Below, in pieces: positions 24,359 through 37,163 of a stretch of DNA of 64,000 nucleotides. The notes under the pieces are model-generated. The model saw nothing but the letters and a program-made list of their open reading frames with translations. It was not told where the DNA came from and did no database searches. Source of the DNA: Lantana camara (taxonomy: Eukaryota > Streptophyta > Magnoliopsida > Lamiales > Verbenaceae); the NCBI GenBank assembly GCA_037501455.1, contig CM074863.1:15744001-15808000 (forward strand). The letters are read 5' to 3'. The position numbers and the translations under genes were made by a program. Within the stretch, counting starts at the first letter, position 1. Each line of letters begins with the position of its first letter.

Positions 24359-24576
24359 TGACACGGCCGTGTTGAGTTTTCAAAGGAAACGGACACGGCC
24401 GTGTCCGAGGTTTAAAATCAGAAAAATTCAAAGTCGAGGGCTTGACACGGTCGTGTTGAGTTTTCAAAGCATTTGGACACGGCCGTGTCCGAGATTTAAA
24501 TTCAGAAAAAATAAAGTCGAGAGCCCAACACGGCCGTGTCCATTTTCAGTTCAAAGCTGACACGGCCGTGTCAGCT
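24359..24576. repeat. Array of six GACACGGCCGTGTC palindromes in F
   Basis: Six copies of a perfect or near-perfect palindrome lie in 218 bp. They are at 24360-24372, 24391-24406, 24444-24457, 24475-24490, 24528-24540 and 24555-24576, the last being a 22-bp perfect palindrome. Spacers between alternate copies are similar to each other (TTTTCAAAG, GAGGTTTAAA/GAGATTTAAA, AAAGTCGAG). This makes it a degenerate tandem repeat with an ~80-bp double unit. Confidence 0.88.
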
Positions 24577-25040
24577 CGTCGTCTTCGAAAAAAAAACAGA
24601 GTAGAAACTCTGTTTTCTGCGTGGGAAAAGCTTTAAAAACAGGGCAGCCACAAGGAAGCTCATATATTGCACTAGGACACGTACTCAAGCCACAAAACTC
24701 ATGCAAATAATATAACTCATTCATATTTGCAAGAATTCATCCATAAAATTGACAAAGCGATCAACATCATCATGGTTTTCAAGCTTGGAGCTTCAAGCTC
24801 CAATAATGGCACAACATGCTATACACAACCAACATGAGATTTAAAGATAAAGAAATGATGAAGAAGTTACAAGGATCATATTTCATGCATTAATTCTCAC
24901 CTTAAACCATTAAACCCCATGTTCAAGATCAAAACCCCAATTCAAGCTTATAATCAAAACACATGATTCCCCAACTTCTACCAAGTTTCACATAGGAGAA
25001 AAGATAGAGGAGAAGGTGGAGATTCTAAATCACTAATTAC

Positions 25041-25787
25041 TGTTGGAAAACACGAATCAGAAAGCAGCGGAATTTAAAAAAATTTTCCAACAAAAGGACC
25101 TAGGACTCGCAATCGTGTAACCAAATTCGTAAAGATAGAAAACTTACTTTTCTTTTGTTCTTTCTTGAAGCGTTTCAAGCCACCCAAGAACGCTCTTCTC
25201 GCGGCTTGATCCCCTCTCCTTGGTAAAGCTCGAATCTTCAAACTTCTAACTTGAAGTCTCTAGAGATAGTCCACCAACTTGATCACAATCTAACTAGTAA
25301 GGATGCTAGTTCTCTAGTTAGTGTTTAGGCTTAACCTAGGGTTTAATTTAATCTTGGAGAAGGGAAGGTGTTCAACACATGAACCAAGAATTGTCTATTA
25401 GCTCCATAAGGAGCTCGAGCTCCCCTATTTATAGGGAGGGGGGTGCCGAAATTCCTAGTCCTTTATGGGCTAGGATTTGGTCCCTCTCTCCTATTACTTG
25501 ATCATCAAGTATTTTCCAACTTTGACTTTGAATTCTAATTCAAGTCAACTTTTAAGAGAGCTAAAAATATCCAAACTATTTTTGGATAATTTTATACTTT
25601 ATTTATTATAAAATAAATAACTTATTTTTATCTAATTAATTAATTCGTAATTCATTAACTAGATTATTTTCTCCAAAATTAGACTTTCTTTTTAATTCAA
25701 AATTAAACCAAAGTCTATTAAATAATTAACTAATTAATTATTTAATATATATATAATATATATATATGCACACGTGTGTGACACGTG
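25041..25787 (-). repeat. E1 3' LTR, left part
   Basis: The first 747 bp (plus-strand order) of the E1 3' LTR, from TGTTGGAAAACACG to the ACGTG-rich stretch. E2 interrupts it there, and the remainder continues at 35943. It matches 43359-44106 of E1's other LTR, with small differences. Confidence 0.93.
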
Positions 25788-27738
25788 TGTTGGAAAACAC
25801 GAATCAGAAAGCAGCGGAATTTAAAAAATTTTCCCAACAAAAGGACCTTGAACTCGCAATCGTGTAACCAAATTCGTAAAGATAGAAAACTTACTTTTCT
25901 TTTATTCTTTCTTGAAGCGTTTCAAGCCACCCAAGAACGCTCTTCTCGCGGCTTGATCCCCTCTCCTTGGTAAAGCTCGAATCTTCAAACTTCTAACTTG
26001 AAGTCTCTAGAGAAAGTCCACCAACTTGATCACAATCTAACTAGTAAGGATGCTAGTTCTCTAGTTAGTGTTTAGGCTTAACCTAGGGTTTAATTTAATC
26101 TTGGAGAAAGGAAGGTGTTCAACACATGAACCAAGAATTGTCAATTAGCTCTAAAGGGGAGCATGAGCTCCCCTATATATAGGAAGGGAGGGGCGGCCGA
26201 AACTAGTCCTTATTGGACTAGGATTTGGTCCCTCTCTCTCCTATTGCTTGATGATCAAGTATTTTCCAACTTTGACTTTGAATTCTAATTCTAGTCAACT
26301 TTGAAGAGAGCAAAAAAATATCCAAACTATTTTTGGATAATTTTATACTTTATTTATTATAAAATAAATAACTTATTTTTTATCTAATTAATTAATTCAT
26401 AATTAATTAACTAGATTATTTTCTCCAAAATTAGACTTTCTTTTTAATTCAAAATTAAACCAAAGTCTATTAAATAATTAACTAATTAATTATTTAATAT
26501 ATATATATAATATATATATATACACGTGTGTGACACGTGTCACAGTGACACGTGTCACTCACGTGAGCCACACGTGTGATTTCACACGTGTGGAACCCTC
26601 TTGGCCCGATTAACTCGTTTAATCATTTTCAAGCCTCAACTCATGTAACCAAGTTGTTGTGTGTGACCCTCTAGGTTCTCAATTCAATTAGCAGTGACCC
26701 TAATTAATTAATTCACTAATTAATTAATCAGTCCACAGATTAAACGACCATAGTCTAGCAACAGGTGTTTAACCCCTAGCTGAATTGGAATGTTCGGATT
26801 CGACAGAACCTTTAAGTCATTGATTCATGTGAGATACAATCCTCCTACTTACTATCTCTCAACCAAGATCTAGGGCAAGGGAATAATCAGAACCCTAATA
26901 ATCCGGTCTTAAAGCTAAGTGCATTTCATATCCATTTGATCTCAATCCAAGAAACCCTTTTCTTGATGTCTTGATCTACTGCCTTGGCCAAGGACTCCAT
27001 ATGGCATATGAATGACTTACACAATAAGAGATCACCTTGCAAATGCAAGTGTAGGTCCTTTCTTGATTCTCATTCACTTTCATGAATCACTTGTGCAGCC
27101 CCAGCATAAGCCTTGAATCAGTTGTCTAAGGCGACACCCTTTAAAGCTTATACCTAAGACTACAGAGTTAACTCATAAAGTGACAAGGAACCTCAAGTCT
27201 AAGGATCAATTAATCACATCAATGACTCGTGAGATATTTCCTAATCTGGAAGTTTCCATTTCCTGAAATAGAAACTTCCTTTCCCATTTAGGAATGTTCT
27301 CACACGGGGCACCTCAGTGAACTTACTTATTAAAGTAAGCACCCTCATGTATCACGCACGTATCAACTATACACTTTGCACCTCCATGAAACAAGGTGGT
27401 CCTTCTTAAGGGCGTGATCCCACAAGCAAGCCTTAGAGGAGTTAGGTTGACACTCCCACTGTCTGTAGGACTCATCGGCTTGGAGTATTTTACTAATCAT
27501 GACTTATGTGATATAGGGCTCGTTTCATGAACCATTTCACCTAAATGGTAGAGTCCTAAAGTCATCAGGATTAGGGGAGTTCTCATACATGCACAGCTAA
27601 AGTAAACGCATACCAAACAAGAGCATATAAAGAAGTGTTGCCTCAATTCGTTATTTCATTCAAAGATTGTCTATGATTACCATAAGGAAAAGCACAAAGC
27701 GGATATACAATCGGCTTTCTAGGGCACTATTCCTAACA
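25788..27738 (-). repeat. E2 3' LTR
   Basis: 1951 bp, TG...CA bounded, directly followed (plus-strand order) by the reverse polypurine tract ATCTCCCACTTGCC. A reverse TATA-like CCTATATATAGG is near 26170. Near 26520-26600 it has a dense run of ACGTG/CACGT motifs in both orientations. Confidence 0.94.
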
Positions 27739-27754
27739 ATCTCCCACTTGCCCG

Positions 27755-30700
27755 TCAAAGCCATTCTAAAGCTACTCTAAGTCCCATCTTCTGAAGATGA
27801 CCTTGGAAAGCTTCTTGACTAAGGGGTTTAGTAAGTGGATCTGCCACGTTCTCTGCTGATGTGACCCTCTCAATTAGCACATCTCCTCTTTTGATAATAT
27901 CACGGATTAGGTGATACTTCCTCATAATGTGCTTGGTCCGTTGGTGAGATCTTGGTTCTCTTGCTTGAGCAACCGCCCCAGTGTTGTCACAAAACACAGT
28001 AATGGGGTCTTTCATGCTAGGAACAACATTCAATTCTTGAATGAAGTTTCTAATCCAAACACCTTCCTTAGCTGCATCATTTGCAGTTAAGTATTCGGCC
28101 TCAGTGGTCAAATCAGCAGTGGTAGTTTGCTTGGAACTCTTCCAACTCACTGCTCCGCCGTTTAGGCAGAAAATGTATCCTGACATTGACTTAAAATCAT
28201 CTAAGTCAGATGCAAAGCTTGCATCGCAGTATCCTTCGACAGTAAGATCTTTCTGACCTCCGTAAACTAAGAATAAATCTTTAGTACTTTTCAAGTACTT
28301 AAGAATATTCTTCACGGCAGCCCAGTGACCATCTCCAGGGTCAGATTGGAAACGACTTGTTACACTAAGTGCATAAGCCACATCCGGTCGAGTACATAAC
28401 ATTGCATACCTAATGCTACCTATTGCTGATGCATAAGGTGTATGAGTCATTCTTTCCTTCTCAAGGTTAGTCTTAGGACATATCTTCTTTGAAAGACATG
28501 TTCCTACACTCATAGGAAGGTTCTTAACCTTTGCTGACTCCATATTGAATCTCTTCAATACTTTGTCAATGTACATCGACTGTGATAGTCCTATTAACCT
28601 TCTAGATCTATCTCTATAGATTTTAATTCCAAGGATATAGGACGCATCACCAAGATCTTTCATCTCGAATTGGTTCGATAACCATAACTTAGTCACTTTC
28701 ATGTCATCCTTCGAATTCCCAATAAGAAGGATGTCATCAACATAAAGTACTAAGAATTGCACTGAGGTCTCCAATTCCTTTCTATACACACATGATTCAT
28801 TCGAAATTTGGATGAAGCCAATTTCTTTGACTGATTCATCAAATCGAATGTTCCAATTCCTAGAAGCCTGTTTCAATCCATAGATTGATCTTTGGAGTTT
28901 GCAAACCTTTTGCTCACTCCCACTGAATGTGAAACCTATGGGTTGCTCCATATAAATGTCTTTGTCAATGTCACCATTGAGAAAGGCAGTTTTCACATCC
29001 ATTTGCCATATCTCATAGTCATAATATGCAGCAATGGCAAGCATGATCCGAATAGACTTTTGCATTGCAACTGGTGAAAAGGTTTCGTCAAAGTCCACGC
29101 CGGGTCTCTGAGTGAATCCTTTTGCAACCAGTCTTGCTTTGTAGGCTGCAATGCTTCCATCAACTCCAAGCTTTCTCTTAAAGATCCATTTGCAACCTAT
29201 GGGTTTGACCCCATCAGGCAAATCTACCAAGGTCCAAACTTGGTTGGAGTTCATGGAATCCATTTCGGATTTCATGGCTTCTATCCACTGTTCAGAGTCA
29301 GAATCTGAAAGTGCCTCCTCATATGTTGAAGGATCATTATCCTTTTGAGAGATTTCATGGAAGAATCCATACCATCTCTCCGGCTGTCTAGGATTGCGTT
29401 CAGAACGCCTTAGAGGAGGATTTTCATGTGTATCGAAATTCGTGATTGGTTGTGGTTGATCAGAGTGGGACGTTTCTTCAGTGGGTGGTATGGGGTCACT
29501 TTGTACTTCTTCTAATTCTATGATCTTGCCTTGCTTTTCTTTAAGGAACGGTTCCTCCAGAAAAGTAGCATTTCTGGAAACAAACACCTTTTGTACAGAT
29601 TGATCATAGAAGTAGTATCCTATGGATTCCTTAGGATAACCTACAAAGTAGCATAAGTTAGAACGAGATTCTAACTTATCTCCCACTGTCCTCTTCACGT
29701 AAGCAGGACAACCCCAAATTCTTAAGTAAGAATAACTAGGGATTTTACCATGCCACATTTCATAGGGCGTTTTAGGGACTGACTTAGAGGGAACGAGATT
29801 CAAAATCTTTGCTGCACTTTCTAGGGCATAACCCCAGAAAGAAGTTGGTAAGTCAGTGAAACTCATCATGGAACGAACCATATCAAGTAGGGTTCGATTC
29901 CTTCTCTCAGAAACTCCATTAAGCTGAGGAGTTCCCGGAGGAGTCCACTGAGAGATAATCCCATTATCTTTGAGTTGATTAAGGAATTCTTTACTAAGAT
30001 ATTCGCCTCCTCAATCAGATCGAAGTGCTTTTATCTTGTGACCAGTTTGGTTCTCAACCTCCTTCTGAAATTCTAAGAATTTCTCAAAAGCTTCAGATTT
30101 ATACTTCATTAAGTATACATAACCATACCGACTAAAGTCATCAGTAAAGGTTATGAAGTACTGATGATTGTTTCTAGTGCTTACACTAAGCGGTCCACAA
30201 ACATCAGTATGGATCAAATCCAAAACCTCAGTGGCACGTTCCACAGTTCCTTTAAAAGGGACTTTGGACATTTTTCCTTTGAGACTGGATTCGCAAGAAG
30301 TCAACTCTTTGAGATCATTTTCAGAGAATGATCCTAAAGTGTTTATCTTGCTAATTCTGTTCTTGGAAATATGTCCTAATCTAGCGTGCCATAAGGGAGC
30401 TGAAACTTTGTCATCTCTCTTACGCTTTGTTTCTCGTTGTATATTCATAATATTGATATTTTGAGTTAGGTAAAGTCCATTACTTAGAGTACCGATATGA
30501 ACGGAAGAGTTGTTCCGTTTGATAAAATATTTACCATTCTTAATATAAGTTTCATAACCTTCGCAATCTAATATTGGAACTGAAATTATATTACGAATAA
30601 TGCTCGGTACATAAAGGACTTTATTTAATACTAACTCAAAACTACCTAAATCTAATCTAATTGTGCCTAAAGCTCGAGCTTCAACGTTTGAGCCATCGCC

Positions 30701-31675
30701 GATCTTCAAGACACATTCTCCTTCTTTTAATTGTTGAACATCACTTAGCATCTGTACATCATTACAGATATGAGTTCCACAACCGGTATCAAGTACCCAA
30801 GAACTAGAATTAATAGAAAGATTTACTTCAACGAGAAAGATACCTTTCTTTAGAGTAGCCTTGTACTCTGGGCAGTTTCTCCTCCAATGTCCCGCTTTGC
30901 CACAATGGAAGCAAACATCCTCTTTCTGATCACGCTTCTTCTTTTGGGCCTTCCCCTTCGAAATGCCACCAGTGGGCCTAAGGGGTTTCTTCTTCTTCTT
31001 TTGGGCTTTCTTGCCCTTACCTTTAGAAGGCCCAGAAGAGGAAGATGGAGCATTCACCATCAAAACCTTATTGTCCTTCTTGATCGTGCTTTCAGCAGTC
31101 ACAAGCTGACTAATCAGTTCAGCTACAGTAGCACCAGCATGATTCATGTTGAAATTAAGGACAAACGGGTTGAATGATGGTGGGAGCGAAGCCAGCAACA
31201 AATCCACTGAAAGCTCATCTTTCAGTGGCATGTCGATGGAGGCAAGTTTCTCAGTAAGGGCAAGAAACTTGAGTCCATATTCATGGACACTTGAACCTTC
31301 CCTCATTCTTAAGTGGAACAATTCCTTTGAAGTGTTATACCTTGTAACACGTTCATGAGGGCGGTAAAGTTGCTCTAAGTGGTCGTAAATCTCCCAAGCA
31401 AATTCCATGGCCTCATGTTGTCTTTGCAAGTCCGGAGACATGTTAGCCAACATAAGGCAACGGGCTTGGAGATTATCATCCTTCCACTTCTGAATCGCAT
31501 CCCGCTCGGCCCGAGTGGGAGCCTCCCCTTCGGGACTAGGCTCCCCTTCGAAGAGAACATAAGTTCTCTTCTCAGAATCTAAAATGATCTTTAGATTCCT
31601 CAGCCAATCAGAATAGTTGGGACCAGTCAACTTGTTTGACTCGAGGATCGATACAAGAGGGTTTTTGGTTGCCAT
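27755..31675 (-). pseudogene. E2 gag-pol polyprotein with one premature stop
   Basis: From ATG at 31673-31675 the frame runs to the natural stop at 27755, 1307 codons in one register. Order: copia gag (MATKNPLVSILESNKLTG…), lysine-rich linker, zinc knuckle CFHCGKAGHWRRNC, protease WVLDTGCGTHIC, pre-integrase LWHARLGHIS, integrase with IHTDVCGP, then RT with YVDDILLIG and RNase H with TEAEY. The only break is codon 555 (30011-30013), TGA in place of CGA within SDRGGEY of the integrase core. E1 has the intact CGA at the matching place. This is one C-to-T change at a CpG site, as expected for a methylated, silenced element. Downstream of the stop the frame is fully open. Confidence 0.93.
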
Positions 31676-33996
31676 TTCAAAACACGTAGAGAATCACAGA
31701 ATCTACGACCTAAATGGTAAAACAGAGAACTAGTGAGCATGCTGAATTATAACGATATACAAAAGATAAGGTCTTTAATCTATTGTAGCTCCCACTGTTT
31801 TTCAAAGATCTAGAATTCCCAAAGATCTAAGAGGAACACGTTTCCCAATGGGTACTAAGATCCCAGGCATTTTACCTCGAACCCACGACTCGCGGACATT
31901 CTAAGTAAGAACCCTAGGTAGGTACAACTTACCAATTCTAATACCTTTAGAACTCTTACTAATTGTTTTTGCATCACCTATCTTTCAATATGGACCCACG
32001 ACTCGTGCGACATCCATATTTACTTAGGCGTTTAAGCTAGACCCATCAATCATAAGATCATGACCAAAACTTAGTTCGAACGACCCACGACTCGCGGACA
32101 TCGCCCTTGCTAAAATTGACCACGAAATATTGATCATTTGAAATGATTAATTAGGTAACTAAGAACTAATAAGCTCCACTAGCTATCCCACGACTCGCGG
32201 ACAATAACTAGCTTTACTTACTAAACTTAAAACCTATTGATGGAATGCTAGGAATTTAATTCAAAATTTGCATCTCGAATTAAACACCTATTTGTTCGAA
32301 ATTAGCTTAATATTTAATGGGAATTTTCGAATCAACCGGAGAGTTGTCCGGTTCGACCTCACCAACATATATGTTATCCAATTTTATTAGTCTTGATTAA
32401 TGCAAGTACACTTAAATGCATTTCAAACAAGCACATAAACAGATAACATGTCCTAGCATGATACTAACATGTAATGATCATGGGTTCTACCTATCTTATG
32501 CGTGATATGTGGGAGCCACTCCACAATCACAAGTTCTAACATACATGCCACATAAACAGTTCAAATCACATAAGGGAAAGCGGTAACAAAATACGAGCCC
32601 TATCTCTATTACATTTAACAATTGAGATTCCCCTCCCTAACATTTTGAGGGGTCTTCACTTATGGCCTCCTTGTTACTTGAATGTGGTCCATCTTACTCC
32701 ATGGGTGCATTGTCTCCAAAATGAAAATAAAACCTCACCACCTATCTCTACTCTCAAATTACAATAAAAAGAAAAAGACATAAAGTAATAAGGCTCAATC
32801 TTCATATTGGCCTTAGACAATTACACGGGGCATACCCCGGCCTCAAAAACAGTAATATGGAAAGCCACATAATAAATCACATAACAGTACGCACATAAGT
32901 GAGGCTCCAACCTCAATTGAAAAAACGCAACTATAGGGCTCCAACCCCAATTTAAACCATCCATGTGCATAAATTAAAACCATACATAGATCTAAACCCA
33001 TGATCACCTAACATGCTTTTGGAAGAATTTAAATTTAACCAATAAATTAAAATTCTCGCTTTAAGCTCTAATAGCTTAAAACACGACTTGATGCGAGTCT
33101 TATTTATAAAAGTTTTCAATAAATCCCAAATTACCAAAACAAATAAAATTCCAATTAATTTCTGAAAATTGATAATTTTATCAAGATGTATTTTCCCAAA
33201 ATATAAACCGTTTCAATTTCTTAAAAATCCCAATTTTAAGTTTTTATTCAAAAATTAAAATAAATATTCAAAAATAAAATTTTAAAATTAAAATAAAAAT
33301 TGGGACTGGATTGCACGAAACACGAAAGGGGGCCGGATCACGAAAACGGGACCCGTGCGTAAAACGGGGCACAGCGACGCAAGCGCGCGCGGACGCGCAC
33401 GGCAGACGCGCACAGCGCCCGGCCAAGGCCAGGCGAGTGCGCGCACTGCGCGCGCATACCGCGCTCCTCGCGCGCGCGTGCCCTGCTAGGCGGTGGGTGG
33501 CCAGTCTCGGCCGCCCTGGGCGGGCGCGCCTAGGCGCGCCTGGGAGGCTCCCGCACAGGCGTGCGGGAGGAGCTGGGAGGCTGGCCGGTCTGTCCCGGCC
33601 AGGCCTGGGCGGCGACGGGCGGACGGCATGCGGGAGGGCCTCCCGCGCGGTTGCGGGAGGGTGGTGCGCGAAGCCCGCGCGCGCGACTCCTTCGCGCGCG
33701 GGGTTTCGCGTGTTCATCGTGTTCCGGGCTTTCGTTTCGTGTTTTCGTTCAAAAGCAAAACCAATCCAAGAAATCCAAAAACAGTTTATACAGTTTCAAA
33801 TCTAAAATTGTTTTTCAAAATCAAATTTTATAAAAACCAATTTTCAGAAACTTTCAGGAAAAAATACAGTTTCGTAATTCAGGCTTTCTAAAACAGTTAC
33901 AAATACTCAATCGCATCAACCCTAAGAATTTCTACCAAATTCAGTATAATTGAGACGAATCAGAAACACGATTAACGAGGTGGCTCTGATACCACT
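31676..33996 (-). other. Leader of E2 with spaced repeats and a GC-rich block
   Basis: About 2.3 kb from the primer site to the gag start. Near gag it contains four copies of CCCACGACTCGCGGACA (31882, 31995, 32084, 32187; about 90-113 bp apart, the second slightly altered). Near the primer site is a very GC- and CpG-rich block (about 33340-33720). The overlapping open frames in that block run on both strands and are not conserved in E1; I do not regard them as genes. The same layout is present in E1. Confidence 0.8.
33982..33994 (-). other. Primer-binding site of E2
   Basis: Minus strand TGGTATCAGAGCC, two bases from the 5' LTR; complementary to the 3' end of initiator Met-tRNA. Confidence 0.92.
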
Positions 33997-35937
33997 TGTT
34001 GGAAAACAAGAATCAGAAAGCAGCGGAATTTAAAAAATTTTCCCAACAAAAGGACCTTGAACTCGCAATCGTGTAACCAAATTCGTAAAGATAGAAAACT
34101 TACTTTTCTTTTATTCTTTCTTGAAGCGTTTCAAGCCACCCAAGAACGCTCTTCTCGCGGCTTGATCCCCTCTCCTTGGTAAAACTCGAATCTTCAAACT
34201 TCTAACTTGAAGTCTCTAGAGAAAGTCCACCAACTTGATCACAATCTAACTAGTAAGGATGCTAGTTCTCTAGTTAGTGTTTAGGCTTAACCTAGGGTTT
34301 AATTTAATCTTGGAGAAAGGAAGGTGTTCAACACATGAACCAAGAATTGTCAATTAGCTCTAAAGGGGAGCATGAGCTCCCCTATATATAGGAAGGGAGG
34401 GGCGGCCGAAACTAGTCCTTATTGGACTAGGATTTGGTCCCTCTCTCTCCTATTGCTTGATGATCAAGTATTTTCCAACTTTGACTTTGAATTTTAATTC
34501 TAGTCAACTTTGAAGAGAGCAAAAAAATATCCAAACTATTTTTGGATAATTTTATACTTTATTTATTATAAAATAAATAACTTATTTTTTTATCTAATTA
34601 ATTAATTCATAATTAATTAACTAGATTATTTTCTCGAAAATTAGACTTTCTTTTTAATTCAAAATTAAACCAAAGTCTATTAAATAATTAACTAATTAAT
34701 TATTTAATATATATATATAATATATATATATACACGTGTCACAGTGACACGTGTCACTCACGTGAGCCACACGTGTGATTTCACACGTGTGGAACCCTCT
34801 TGGCCCGATTAACTCGTTTAATCATTTTCAAGCCTCAACTCATGTAACCAAGTTGTTGTGTGTGACCCTCTAGGTTCTCAATTCAATTAGCAGTGACCCT
34901 AATTAATTAATTCACTAATTAATTAATCAGTCCACAGATTAAACGACCATAGTCTAGCAACAGGTGTTTAACCCCTAGCTGAATTGGAATGTTCGGATTC
35001 GACAGAACCTTTAAGTCATTGATTCATGTGAGATACAATCCTCCTACTTACTATCTCTCAACCAAGATCTAGGGCAAGGGAATAATCAGAACCCTAATAA
35101 TCCGGTCTTAAAGCTAAGTGCATTTCATATCCATTTGATCTCAATCCAAGAAACCCTTTTCTTGATGTCTTGATCTACTGCCTTGGCCAAGGACTCCATA
35201 TGGCATATGAATGACTTACACAATAAGAGATCACCTTGCAAATGCAAGTGTAGGTCCTTTCTTGATTCTCATTCACTTTCATGAATCACTTGTGCAGCCC
35301 CAGCATAAGCCTTGAATCAGTTGTCTAAGGCGACACCCTTTAAAGCTTATACCTAAGACTACAGAGTTAATTCATAAAGTGACAAGGAACCTCAAGTCTA
35401 AGGATCAATTAATCACATCAATGACTCGTGAGATATTTCCTAATCTGGAAGTTTCCATTTCCTGAAATAGAAACTTCCTTTCCCATTTAGGAATGTTCTC
35501 ACACGGGGCACCTCAGTGAACTTACTTATTAAAGTAAGCACCCTCATGTATCACGCACGTATCAACTATACACTTTGCACCTCCATGAAACAAGGTGGTC
35601 CTTCTTAAGGGCGTGATCCCACAAGCAAGCCTTAGAGGAGTCAGGTTGACACTCCCACTGTCTGTAGGACTCATCGGCTTGGAGTATTTTACTAATCATG
35701 ACTTATGTGATATAGGGCTCGTTTCATGAACCATTTCACCTAAATGGTAGAGTCCTAAAGTCATCAGGATTAGGGGAGTTCTCATACATGCACAGCTAAA
35801 GTAAACGCATACCAAACAAGAGCATATAAAGAAGTGTTGCCTCAATTCGTTATTTCATTCAAAGATTGTCTGTGATTACAATAAGGAAAAGCACAAAGCG
35901 GATATACAATCGGCTTTCTAGGGCACTATTCCTAACA
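33997..35937 (-). repeat. E2 5' LTR
   Basis: 1941 bp, TGTTGG...CTAACA. The promoter-side TATA-like box (TATATATA, minus strand) is at 34383-34390. It is 10 bp shorter than the 3' LTR, mainly from the loss of one GTGTGTGACAC unit in the ACGTG block near 34730. Confidence 0.94.
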
Positions 35938-37141
35938 ACGTGTCACAGTGACACGTGTCACTCACGTGAGCCACACGTGTGACTTCACACGTGTGGAACC
36001 CTCTTGGCCCGATTAACTCATTTAATCATTTTCAAGCCTCAACTCATGTAACCAAGTTGTTGTGTGTGACCCTCTAGGTTCTCAATTCAATTAGCAGTGA
36101 CCCTAATTAATTAATTCACTAATTAATTAATCAGTCCACAGATTAAACGATCATAGTCTAGCAACAGGTGTTTAACCCCTAGCTGAATTGGAATGTTCGG
36201 ATTCGACAGAACCTTTAAGTCATTGATTCATGTGAGATACAATCCTCCTACTTACTATCTCTCAACCAAGATCTAGGGCAAGGGAATAATCAGAACCCTA
36301 ATAATCCGGTCTTAAAGCTAAGTGCATTTCATATCCATTTGATCTCAATCCAAGAAACCCTTTTCTTGATGTCTTGATCTACTGCCTTGGCCAAGGACTC
36401 CATATGGCATATGAATGACTTACACAATAAGAGATCACCTTGCAAATGCAAGTGTAGGTCCTTTCTTGATTCTCATTCACTTTCATGAGTCACTTGTGCA
36501 GCCCCAGCATAAGCCTTAAATCAGTTGTCTAAGGCGACACCCTTTAAAGCTTATACCTAAGACTACAGAGTTAACTCATAAAGTGACAAGGAACCTCAAG
36601 TCTAAGGATCAATTAATCACATCAATGACTCGTGAGATATTTCCTAATCTGGAAGTTTCCATTTCCTGAAATAGAAACTTCCTTTCCCATTTAGGAATGT
36701 TCTCACACGGGGCACCTCAGTGAACTTACTTGTTAAAGTAAGCACCGTCATGTATCACGCACGTATCAACTATACACTTTGCACCTCCATGAAACAAGGT
36801 GGTCCTTCTTAAGGGCGTGATCCCACAAGCAAGCCTTAGAGGAGTCAGGTTGACACTCCCACTGTCGGTAGGACTCATCGGCTTGGAGTATTTTACTAAT
36901 CATGACTTATGTGATATAGGGCTCGTTTCGTGAACCATTTCACCTAAATGGTAGAGTCCTAAAGTCATCAGGATTAGGGGAGTTCTCATACATGCACAGC
37001 TAAAGTAAACGCATACCAAACAAGAGCATATAAAGAAGTGTTGCCTTAATTCGTTATTTCATTCAAAGATTGTCTGTGATTACAATAAGGAAAAGCACAA
37101 AGCGGATATACAATCGGCTTTCTAGGGCACTATTCCTAACA
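35938..37141 (-). repeat. E1 3' LTR, right part
   Basis: Starts with the acgtg target duplication (35938-35942), then continues the E1 3' LTR from its ACGTG-rich block to CTAACA. The reverse polypurine tract of E1 follows at 37142. It matches 44102-45307 of the E1 5' LTR, including shared variants such as CACGTGTGACTTC that differ from E2. Confidence 0.93.
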
Positions 37142-37163
37142 ATCTCCCACTTGCCCGTCAAAG

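Larger units (their letters stand above)
25788..35937 (-). mobile_element. Element E2: copia family 2, full length
   Basis: A 10,150-bp minus-strand element inserted in the 3' LTR of E1, with the perfect duplication acgtg (25783-25787 and 35938-35942). LTRs are at 25788-27738 and 33997-35937. They are similar but not identical: for example, the 5' LTR has AACAAG for AACACG near its start and lacks about 10 bases in the ACGTG-rich block. The insertion is therefore younger than E1 but clearly older than element A. Gag-pol is complete except for one internal stop. Confidence 0.96.

Noticed and set aside
24359..24576. Possible CRISPR-like array from repeated palindromes
   Set aside because: Eukaryotic transposon context, spacers repeat each other, unit lengths uneven; no cas genes.
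21904..25040. Element F as the start of a host gene region between two halves of D
   Set aside because: The gatca duplication and the continuation of D pol at 46037 show that all of it is inserted sequence.
33268..33891. Four long open frames in the GC-rich leader of E2, and similar ones at 42673-43281 in E1
   Set aside because: Stop codons are rare because of GC content; the frames are not conserved between E1 and E2 and lie between primer site and gag.
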